A stretch of 5,568 bases of DNA from the NCBI GenBank assembly GCA_030597275.1, contig JAUVSB010000098.1, forward strand, positions 1-5,568. The letters are read 5' to 3'. The notes beneath the pieces are model-generated. The model was not told the origin of the DNA. It did not search any database and was given only the letters and a program-made list of their open reading frames with translations. A program made the position numbers and the translations under genes. The stretch is from Gammaproteobacteria bacterium (lineage in GTDB: Bacteria > Pseudomonadota > Gammaproteobacteria > BMS3Bbin11). Of the stretch, positions 1 through 5,428 are shown one piece after another (within the stretch, counting starts at the first letter, position 1; each line of letters opens with the position of its first letter).

Positions 1-2189
1 GATACAACAAGGTTGTTGATATCTGGACACATACCAGTGAAAAAGTCGCCAATGAAATGATGGCTCAGCTGGGTACGGATACATTCACCAATGAAGCAGG
101 TGAAACTGTTGAACAGGAATCATTTAATTCGATTTATATGATGGCCGACTCCGGTGCGCGTGGTTCACATGCACAGATTAGGCAGCTGTCCGGTATGCGT
201 GGCCTGATGGCCAAACCGGATGGATCTATTATTGAAACACCGATTACGGCTAACTTCCGTGAAGGTCTAAACGTATTGCAGTACTTTATTTCTACTCACG
301 GTGCACGTAAGGGACTGGCAGATACTGCGTTGAAAACGGCTAACTCAGGTTACCTGACACGTCGTCTGGTAGACGTATGTCAGGACCTTGTGGTCGTTGA
401 AGATGATTGTGGTACCGAGCAGGGTGTGGTGAAAGAAACCCTGGTTGAAGGTGGTGAAGTGGTTGTTCCATTGTCTGATCTGGTTCTTGGCCGTGTCGTG
501 GTGGCAGATATACTCAATCCGGAAGCTAAGGGTACCCTTATTGAAAAGGGCAAGATGCTGGATGAGAAGGATATTGCACTGCTTGATGAAAACTCTATCA
601 ACGAAGTACTCGTCCGTTCACCGGTAACCTGTGAAACCCGCTATGGCATCTGCGCCACCTGTTACGGGCGGGACCTGGGACGAGGGCATCTGGTAACAAC
701 CGGTGAAGCTGTTGGTGTTATTGCCGCACAATCAATTGGTGAACCGGGTACTCAGTTAACCATGCGTACCTTCCATATCGGCGGTGCAGCAACGGGTTCA
801 GCTGCAGTCAGTAATGTTGAAGTGAAAAATAGCGGTACCATACATCTGCATAATGTCAAACACGTGAAAAATACCAGGGGAAACCTGGTGACAATTTCTC
901 GTTCCGGTGAATTAATTGTTCAAGACAAACGCGGTGCGAATCGTGAAAAGCACAAAATTCCATACGGTGCAGAGCTGTCGATTAAGGACGGGCAGAAAAT
1001 CAAATCCGGGGATATTATCGCCGAATGGGATCCTCATACACATCCAATTGTCGCTGAAGCTACGGGTAAGATTAGCTTTATTGATATGGTTGAAGATGTC
1101 ACCTTCAAGAAGCAGTCTGACGATATTACAGGTTTGACTCGTTACGTGATCACCGATCTGGCACAGCGTTCTGCAGCTGCGGCTGATCTAAAGCCCGCAA
1201 TTATGCTGGTGGACAAGAAGGGTGAACCGCTTAATTTCCCGGGTACAGAAATACCGGCTAAATACTTCCTGCCGGGCAATGCCATTTTGATGGTTGACGA
1301 TGGCAGTAAAGTAATGGTCGGCGATATTCTGGCTAAGAACCCACGAGAAGGAAAGCTGACCCGTGATATTACCGGTGGTCTTCCGCGTGTTGCCGAGTTG
1401 TTTGAAGCACGCAAACCGAAAGAGCCGGGAATTCTCGCAGAAGTCGGTGGCGTCATCTCGTTTGGTAAGGAAACGAAAGGCAAGCAACGCCTGGTCATTA
1501 CCGATGAAGAGGGTGAAAACCATGAATTCCTGATCGCCAAAGGACGCCCACTTTCGGTGGTTGAAGGTGAATCCGTTATTAAAGGTGATGTTCTGGTAGA
1601 AGGCGCTCCTATAGCCGCCGACATATTGCGTCTGAAAGGTGTGCCGGAGCTACTGAATTACATTGTCGCCGAGGTGCAGGATGTTTACCGTCTGCAGGGC
1701 GTTAAGATTGACGATAAGCACATTGAGGTTATTGTCCGCCAAATGCTGCGTAAAGTGACGGTAATTGATCCGGGTGACACCCTGCTGCTGCCGGGCGAAC
1801 AGCTGGAACGTACTACCTTGCTGGAAGAAAATGACAGAATGCTGGCTGAAGGCAAGAAAGAAGCCATAGTAGAGCGTAACTTGCTGGGTATCACCAAGGC
1901 ATCCCTGTTAACCGAATCATTTATTTCAGCGGCATCCTTCCAGGAAACAACGCGTGTCCTGACCGAAGCCTCCATTATTGGAAAAACAGACTCATTACGC
2001 GGGCTGAAAGAGAATGTCATAGTAGGACGCCTGATTCCTGCAGGAACGGGCCTGGCTTATCACCAGGAGCGTCAGCAGAGGAAAAAACGTGAAGCGGAAG
2101 AGAAACTGGCACTGGAGCAGTTCGTCAGCGGTGCCAGCCCCACTGAAACCGATGTATCCGAAGGGGATGAGACAGCAATATCAGCATGA
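1..2189 (+). CDS. rpoC: DNA-directed RNA polymerase subunit beta-prime, 3' part (5' end outside window)
   Basis: Beta-prime forms the catalytic centre of RNA polymerase with beta. The frame is open from the left edge (whole codons from base 3), giving 728 residues. These match the last ~729 of the 1407-residue E. coli protein, so about 678 N-terminal residues, including the NADFDGD active-site motif, lie upstream. Visible parts, numbered from the first whole codon: bridge helix at about 88-125 (LNVLQYFISTHGARKG, NSGYLTRRLVDV); the zinc-binding cysteines, one in EDDCGT (bases 408-410) and three in VTC-GIC-ATC (630-632, 651-653, 660-662); trigger loop at about 250-261 (QLTMRTFHIGG); an SI3-type insertion at about 266-450; the second trigger helix near 454-470 (ITGGLPRVAELFEAR); and the conserved C-terminal block QDVYRLQGVK...IEVIVRQMLRK at about 559-584. 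The final ~50 residues are charged, lineage-variable tail. No frameshift or lost key residue is visible. It is the last gene of the rpoBC operon. Identity is essentially certain. Confidence 0.99.
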   Translation, partial: YNKVVDIWTHTSEKVANEMMAQLGTDTFTNEAGETVEQESFNSIYMMADSGARGSHAQIRQLSGMRGLMAKPDGSIIETPITANFREGLNVLQYFISTHGARKGLADTALKTANSGYLTRRLVDVCQDLVVVEDDCGTEQGVVKETLVEGGEVVVPLSDLVLGRVVVADILNPEAKGTLIEKGKMLDEKDIALLDENSINEVLVRSPVTCETRYGICATCYGRDLGRGHLVTTGEAVGVIAAQSIGEPGTQLTMRTFHIGGAATGSAAVSNVEVKNSGTIHLHNVKHVKNTRGNLVTISRSGELIVQDKRGANREKHKIPYGAELSIKDGQKIKSGDIIAEWDPHTHPIVAEATGKISFIDMVEDVTFKKQSDDITGLTRYVITDLAQRSAAAADLKPAIMLVDKKGEPLNFPGTEIPAKYFLPGNAILMVDDGSKVMVGDILAKNPREGKLTRDITGGLPRVAELFEARKPKEPGILAEVGGVISFGKETKGKQRLVITDEEGENHEFLIAKGRPLSVVEGESVIKGDVLVEGAPIAADILRLKGVPELLNYIVAEVQDVYRLQGVKIDDKHIEVIVRQMLRKVTVIDPGDTLLLPGEQLERTTLLEENDRMLAEGKKEAIVERNLLGITKASLLTESFISAASFQETTRVLTEASIIGKTDSLRGLKENVIVGRLIPAGTGLAYHQERQQRKKREAEEKLALEQFVSGASPTETDVSEGDETAISA

Positions 2190-2195
2190 TGTGAT

Positions 2196-2229
2196 ATTTA
2201 CTAACACTAGCCCTTAATTGTTAGTAAAT
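2196..2229. repeat. Perfect 11-bp inverted repeat between rpoC and the str promoter
   Basis: ATTTACTAACA (2196-2206) and TGTTAGTAAAT (2219-2229) are exact reverse complements separated by 12 bases. The dyad starts 6 bases after the rpoC stop and ends 5 bases before the -35 box. No T-run follows it (CTGTCTTGACA), so it does not look like a standard intrinsic terminator. It could be a protein-binding dyad, a hairpin protecting the 3' end of the rpoBC mRNA, or, for the right arm, the AT-rich UP-element position (about -51 to -41) of the promoter below. The repeat is seen directly; its function is not known. Confidence 0.7.
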
Positions 2230-2234
2230 CTGTC

Positions 2235-2271
2235 TTGACAGCGGGGGCCGATGTCCCTAGAATTCCCCCTC
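2235..2271 (+). promoter_or_regulatory. Predicted sigma70 promoter of the str operon (rpsL-rpsG-fusA-tuf)
   Basis: A consensus -35 box TTGACA (2235-2240) is separated by exactly 17 bp from TAGAAT (2258-2263), which matches the -10 consensus at 5 of 6 positions. The expected start is about 2269-2271, some 60 bases before the rpsL ATG. The discriminator after the -10 box (TCCCCC, 2264-2269) is GC-rich, a property known from ribosomal promoters inhibited by ppGpp and DksA in stringent control; that this one responds so is an inference. The AT-rich right arm of the inverted repeat at 2219-2229 sits where an UP element would contact the alpha-subunit C-terminal domain. This is the best promoter match I found in the window by eye. 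Confidence 0.85.
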
Positions 2272-2275
2272 TTTT

Positions 2276-2314
2276 CGCAGGCCGGAGATTTTTCACCGGC
2301 CTGTGTCTTGTTTT
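2276..2314 (+). terminator. GC-rich stem-loop followed by a T-rich run: terminator or attenuator in the rpsL leader
   Basis: CAGGCCGG (2278-2285) pairs perfectly with CCGGCCTG (2296-2303). Two further pairs outside (one G-U, one C-G) make a 10-bp stem spanning 2276-2305 with a 10-base loop. TCTTGTTTT (2306-2314) follows, with 7 T in 9 bases. The shape is that of an intrinsic terminator, presumably for transcripts leaving rpoC. However, it lies downstream of the predicted str start at about 2270, so transcripts from the str promoter would also form it. It may therefore act as an attenuator or only as a weak terminator with read-through. The T-run is interrupted by C and G, which lowers confidence in efficient termination. 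Confidence 0.55.
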
Positions 2315-2324
2315 GGGCTGGAGA
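2296..2324 (+). promoter_or_regulatory. rpsL ribosome binding site, able to pair with the leader hairpin's 3' arm
   Basis: The Shine-Dalgarno sequence GGAG (2320-2323) lies 8 bases before the rpsL ATG at 2332. The segment GGGCTGG (2315-2321), which includes its first two bases, can pair with CCGGCCT (2296-2302) in 7 pairs, two of them G-U, around a 12-base loop. That same CCGGCCT is the 3' arm of the stem-loop at 2276-2305, so the two folds exclude each other. In one the ribosome binding site is free; in the other it is partly hidden. The binding site is a firm call; the switching is inference. Confidence 0.7.
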
Positions 2325-2331
2325 ATATTGA

Positions 2332-2706
2332 ATGCCAACAGTTAATCAGCTGGTGCGTAAGCCGCGTCAGCGTCAGACAAAAAAGTCAAATGTACCCGCT
2401 TTAATGGCCTGTCCGCAGCGTCGTGGAGTGTGTACGCGTGTTTATACTACGACGCCGAAGAAACCTAACTCTGCGCTGCGTAAAGTGGCTCGTGTCAGGC
2501 TCACCAACGGCTTTGAAGTCAGTAGTTATATCGGTGGTGAAGGGCATAACCTGCAGGAGCACTCGGTCGTACTGATACGTGGTGGTCGTGTGAAGGATTT
2601 ACCTGGTGTGCGTTATCACACGGTTCGTGGAACACTGGATACTGCAGGTGTCGCAGATCGTCGCAGGGGTCGTTCAAAATACGGTACCAAGCGTCCAAAA
2701 TCGTAA
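2332..2706 (+). CDS. rpsL: 30S ribosomal protein S12
   Basis: S12 binds 16S rRNA at the decoding centre of the 30S subunit, faces the intersubunit side and helps control decoding accuracy. The 124-residue product equals the E. coli length and aligns from MPTVNQLVRKPR to YGTKRPKS. The two conserved loops are present: TTPKKPNSALRK (about 40-51) and IRGGRVKDLPGVRYHTVRG (about 82-100). The lysines at 43 and 88 (42 and 87 without the initiator Met), whose substitution gives streptomycin resistance in many bacteria, are both the sensitive wild-type residue. Asp89, the residue RimO methylthiolates in E. coli, is conserved. E. coli has Cys where this protein has Ala in KVARVR. It is the first gene of the str operon, with start ATG and GGAG 8 bases upstream. 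Identity is certain. Confidence 0.99.
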   Translation: MPTVNQLVRKPRQRQTKKSNVPALMACPQRRGVCTRVYTTTPKKPNSALRKVARVRLTNGFEVSSYIGGEGHNLQEHSVVLIRGGRVKDLPGVRYHTVRGTLDTAGVADRRRGRSKYGTKRPKS

Positions 2707-2759
2707 AAAAGAATTTACTGAAAATACAGCATATACATATAGATATACGGATTTAACCC
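2707..2759 (+). other. rpsL-rpsG spacer, AT-rich, with a weak ribosome binding site
   Basis: The 53 bases are AT-rich and contain three tandem near-identical hexamers, ATATAC-ATATAG-ATATAC (2731-2748). The only Shine-Dalgarno-like bases are ACGGA (2747-2751), about 8 to 9 bases before the rpsG ATG, a weak match to the 16S rRNA tail. I find no stable hairpin. In E. coli the corresponding spacer is longer (around 100 bases), structured, and bound by S7 for feedback control; nothing comparable is visible here. Start of rpsG is set by protein homology, not by this site. Confidence 0.6.
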
Positions 2760-3230
2760 ATGCCTAGAAGAAGAGAAGTACCCAAGCGCCAGATTCTGCC
2801 TGATCCTAAATTTGGCAGTGAAACACTGGCTAAGTTCGTCAATATTTTGATGCTTGATGGCAAAAAGTCGACGGCTGAAAAAATAACATATGGTGCGTTG
2901 GATCTGATCATCGAGCGCGGAAATAGTGACCCGATTGCAGTGTTTGAAACTGCATTAGAAAATGTCCGTCCTACCGTCGAGGTTAAATCTCGTCGCGTTG
3001 GCGGTGCGACCTACCAGGTCCCGGTTGAAGTGCGTCCCAGTCGCCGTACAGCCCTGGCAATGCGCTGGCTGGTCGAAGCTTCTCGTTCACGTGGTGAAAA
3101 ATCCATGGGTATGCGTCTGGCAGGTGAGTTGATGGATGCCTTTGAAGGACGTGGTACAGCAGTGAAAAAGCGTGAAGATACACATCGTATGGCAGAAGCC
3201 AATAAAGCGTTCTCGCATTTCCGCTTCTAA
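2760..3230 (+). CDS. rpsG: 30S ribosomal protein S7
   Basis: S7 starts assembly of the 30S head by binding the 3' major domain of 16S rRNA, and sits at the E site beside S11. The 156-residue product is the usual bacterial length, without the C-terminal extension seen in E. coli K-12. Visible blocks are the basic N-terminus MPRRR, the segment ILPDPKFGS (about 12-20), FVNILMLDGKKSTAE (about 26-40), the rRNA-contacting beta-hairpin region ENVRPTVEVKSRRVGGATYQ (about 67-86) continuing VPVEVRP, and the C-terminal KKREDTHRMAEANKAFSHFRF. The ATG fits homology exactly despite a weak ribosome binding site. In enterobacteria S7 is the str operon's translational repressor; the leader here gives no direct sign of that. 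It lies 53 bases after rpsL and 52 before fusA, probably in one transcript. Identity is certain. Confidence 0.99.
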   Translation: MPRRREVPKRQILPDPKFGSETLAKFVNILMLDGKKSTAEKITYGALDLIIERGNSDPIAVFETALENVRPTVEVKSRRVGGATYQVPVEVRPSRRTALAMRWLVEASRSRGEKSMGMRLAGELMDAFEGRGTAVKKREDTHRMAEANKAFSHFRF

Positions 3231-3271
3231 GCGACATAAACAGACAAGATTTTAGTTGAAAGGATTGAATC

Positions 3272-3285
3272 AAGGTTACCAAGTG
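3272..3285 (+). promoter_or_regulatory. fusA ribosome binding site and GTG start
   Basis: AAGG (3272-3275) stands 7 bases before GTG at 3283. This GTG opens the reading MARKTPIKRYRNIGI, matching the family N-terminus MARTTPIARYRNIGI. An in-frame TTG at 3256 would add nine residues (MKGLNQGYQ) with no counterpart in EF-G, and the Shine-Dalgarno would then lie inside the gene, so the longer start is rejected. A second purine run, AAAGGA (3259-3264), is about 18 bases from the GTG and too far to be the main site. Confidence 0.9.
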
Positions 3286-5382
3286 GCACGCAAGACTCCC
3301 ATCAAGCGTTATCGTAACATCGGCATCATGGCTCATATTGATGCGGGAAAAACGACGACTACAGAACGTGTTCTGTATTACACCGGTATTTCGCACAAAA
3401 TCGGTGAAGTGCATGATGGTGCAGCGACGATGGACTGGATGGAGCAGGAGCAGGAGCGTGGTATTACTATTACCTCAGCTGCAACCACCTGTTTCTGGAG
3501 CGGCATGCGCAAGGACAAGGAAGAGCATCGTATTAATATTATTGATACTCCTGGTCACGTGGATTTTACTATCGAAGTTGAACGCTCATTACGCGTACTC
3601 GACGGTGCCTGTGCTGTATTTTGTGCAGTAGGTGGTGTTGAGCCGCAGTCTGAAACCGTCTGGCGCCAGGCGAATAAATACAAAGTGCCGCGTATGGCCT
3701 TTGTTAACAAGATGGATCGTGCCGGAGCAGACTTCCTGCGTGTGGTTGGTCAGCTGAAAGAACGTCTGGGTGCCAATGCGGTGCCGGTACAATTGCCAAT
3801 TGGTGCAGAAGAGAATTTTGAAGGCATAGTCGACCTGGTTCGCATGAAAGCGATATACTGGGAAGAAGAGAACATGGGCTCCAATTTCGAAGAACGCGAG
3901 ATTGCAGCAGATATGATCGATCAGTGCCAGGAATACCATGATGCCCTGGTTGAGACAGCAGCTGAAGCAAATGAAGGGCTGATGGACAAGTACCTGGAAG
4001 AGGGTGAGCTGTCAGTAGAAGATATACTGGAAGGCCTGCGCTTACAGACGCTGGCAAATGAGATTGTTTGTGTTTTCTGTGGTTCTGCATTCAAGAATAA
4101 GGGTGTGCAGGCGATGCTGGACGGAATTATTGACCTCATGCCTTCACCTCAGGATGTGCCTGCTATCAAAGGTATCCTTGATGATAAGGATGGAACTGAG
4201 GCAGAACGTCCAGCCGATGATGATGCACCTTTTGCATCACTGGCATTCAAGATTGCGACCGACCCTTTTGTTGGTCAGCTGGTCTTTTTCCGAGTTTATT
4301 CCGGTGTAATGAAGTCTGGTGACACCGTGTTTAACCCGGTTAAGCACAAGAAAGAGCGTATCGGGCGTATTTTACAGATGCATGCCAATTCGCGGGAAGA
4401 AATTAAAGAAGTGCGAGCGGGTGATATAGCCGCTGCGGTAGGTATTAAGGATATCACTACGGGTGATACACTGTGTTCGACTAGTGATATTATTACGCTG
4501 GAAAAAATGGAATTCCCTGAACCGGTTATTTCGCAGGCTGTTGAGCCGTTAACCAAGGTGGATCAGGAGAAAATGGGTATTGCACTGGCCAAGTTGGCAC
4601 AGGAAGACCCATCATTTCATGTGCACACAGACCATGAGTCCGGTCAAACTATTATTTCCGGCATGGGCGAGTTGCACCTGGATATTATTATTGATCGCAT
4701 GAAGCGTGAATTTGGTGTTGAGGCCAATGTGGGTAAACCACAGGTGGCCTATCGTGAAACCATACGTAAAACTGTTGAGCATCAGCACAAGTATGCCAAA
4801 CAGTCTGGTGGCCGCGGTCAGTATGGTCATGTTTATCTTCGTCTTGAACCACAGCAGCCGGGTACTGATTTCGAATTCTTTGATGAAATCAAAGGCGGTG
4901 CGGTGCCGAGAGAGTTTATACCAGCTGTAAGAAAAGGTATTGAAGACACCATTAAATCAGGCGTCATTGCAGGCTTTCCAGTAGTTGATGTCAATGTTGC
5001 ACTCTATGATGGTTCATTTCATGAAGTGGATTCGTCAGAGCATGCATTTAAGGCTGCTGCGTCGATTTGTTTTAGAGAAGCATTCAGGCTGGGTGACCCT
5101 CAGTTGCTGGAGCCAATAATGGCGGTGGAGATTGTTACGCCAGAAGAATACATGGGTAATGTCAACGGTGATGTATCGTCACGCCGCGGCATAATCCAGT
5201 CCATGGAAGATAGTCCTTCCGGTAAGGTCATCCGTTGTGAAGTCCCCTTGTCGGAAATGTTTGGTTATGCAACGTCATTGCGTTCAGCTTCACAGGGCAG
5301 GGCAAATTATTCGATGGAATTTAAGAAGTACGCTGCAGCTCCAAACAATGTTGCTGAAGCTATCATCCAGAACAAAAGATAG
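3283..5382 (+). CDS. fusA: Translation elongation factor G (EF-G)
   Basis: EF-G is the GTPase that drives tRNA-mRNA translocation on the ribosome and, with ribosome recycling factor, splits spent ribosomes. From GTG the product is 699 residues, close to E. coli EF-G (704). GTPase motifs are complete: G1 AHIDAGKT (17-24), G2 in RGITIT (about 59-64), G3 DTPGHVD (88-94) with catalytic His92, G4 NKMD (142-145) and G5 GSAF (267-270). Domain II follows at about 290-400, and domain III holds ISGMGELHLDI (about 458-468). Domain IV shows KQSGGRGQYGHV (about 506-517) and its tip loop GSFHEVDSSEHAF (about 577-589), with His580 at the position equivalent to eukaryotic EF-2 diphthamide. Domain V contains SSRRG and PLSEMFGYATSLRSASQGRA. 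Cys114 and Cys266, the pair reported to form an inactivating disulfide in oxidised E. coli EF-G, are both present. It follows rpsG by 52 bases and precedes tuf, the classical str order, so I call the main fusA rather than an EF-G paralogue. Confidence 0.99.
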   Translation: MARKTPIKRYRNIGIMAHIDAGKTTTTERVLYYTGISHKIGEVHDGAATMDWMEQEQERGITITSAATTCFWSGMRKDKEEHRINIIDTPGHVDFTIEVERSLRVLDGACAVFCAVGGVEPQSETVWRQANKYKVPRMAFVNKMDRAGADFLRVVGQLKERLGANAVPVQLPIGAEENFEGIVDLVRMKAIYWEEENMGSNFEEREIAADMIDQCQEYHDALVETAAEANEGLMDKYLEEGELSVEDILEGLRLQTLANEIVCVFCGSAFKNKGVQAMLDGIIDLMPSPQDVPAIKGILDDKDGTEAERPADDDAPFASLAFKIATDPFVGQLVFFRVYSGVMKSGDTVFNPVKHKKERIGRILQMHANSREEIKEVRAGDIAAAVGIKDITTGDTLCSTSDIITLEKMEFPEPVISQAVEPLTKVDQEKMGIALAKLAQEDPSFHVHTDHESGQTIISGMGELHLDIIIDRMKREFGVEANVGKPQVAYRETIRKTVEHQHKYAKQSGGRGQYGHVYLRLEPQQPGTDFEFFDEIKGGAVPREFIPAVRKGIEDTIKSGVIAGFPVVDVNVALYDGSFHEVDSSEHAFKAAASICFREAFRLGDPQLLEPIMAVEIVTPEEYMGNVNGDVSSRRGIIQSMEDSPSGKVIRCEVPLSEMFGYATSLRSASQGRANYSMEFKKYAAAPNNVAEAIIQNKR

Positions 5383-5428
5383 TAAACGATTAACCACAGA
5401 TATATACGATTAGGTCGAGGAATAAGGC
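5383..5428 (+). promoter_or_regulatory. fusA-tuf spacer with tuf ribosome binding site
   Basis: The 46 bases contain a strong Shine-Dalgarno GAGG (5417-5420), 8 bases before the tuf ATG. A 7-base direct repeat ACGATTA occurs at 5386-5392 and 5406-5412. No hairpin with a T-run is visible, so transcription probably continues from fusA into tuf. I looked for a separate tuf promoter here and in the last part of fusA, as known in E. coli, and found no convincing -35 and -10 pair. Confidence 0.65.

Noticed and set aside
1205..1212. GCTGGTGG, identical to the E. coli Chi recombination octamer, inside rpoC.
   Set aside because: A single 8-mer in coding sequence of a probably non-enteric organism can easily be chance.
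1142..1624. 160-codon open frame on the minus strand inside rpoC.
   Set aside because: It is antisense to conserved RpoC sequence, rich in Ser, Pro and Arg as expected for reverse-strand shadows, and shows no promoter or family resemblance.
2251..2331. A 26-codon reading frame (starting MSLEFPLFSQAGDFSP) whose TGA ends at 2331, directly abutting the rpsL ATG at 2332.
   Set aside because: Its ATG lies inside the promoter spacer, upstream of the predicted start, so str transcripts would lack it. It has no good Shine-Dalgarno and no recognisable sequence. Only rpoBC read-through RNA could carry it, so coupling to rpsL is conceivable but unsupported.
2714..2743. Possible internal promoter TTTACT-18-TATAGA before rpsG.
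   Set aside because: Only four of six matches in each box, in AT-rich DNA where such matches are common.
3256..3282. In-frame TTG at 3256 as an earlier fusA start.
   Set aside because: It adds nine residues absent from EF-G; GTG at 3283 has a well-spaced AAGG and the family N-terminus.
2983..3414. 143-codon minus-strand open frame crossing rpsG, the spacer and the start of fusA.
   Set aside because: It covers two strongly conserved sense genes and has no recognisable domain; long antisense frames are common opposite such genes.
5240..5428. Search for a separate tuf promoter in the fusA 3' end and spacer.
   Set aside because: TTGTCG at 5248 and TTGCGT at 5278 lack a -10 box at proper spacing, and TATATA at 5401 lacks a -35 box.
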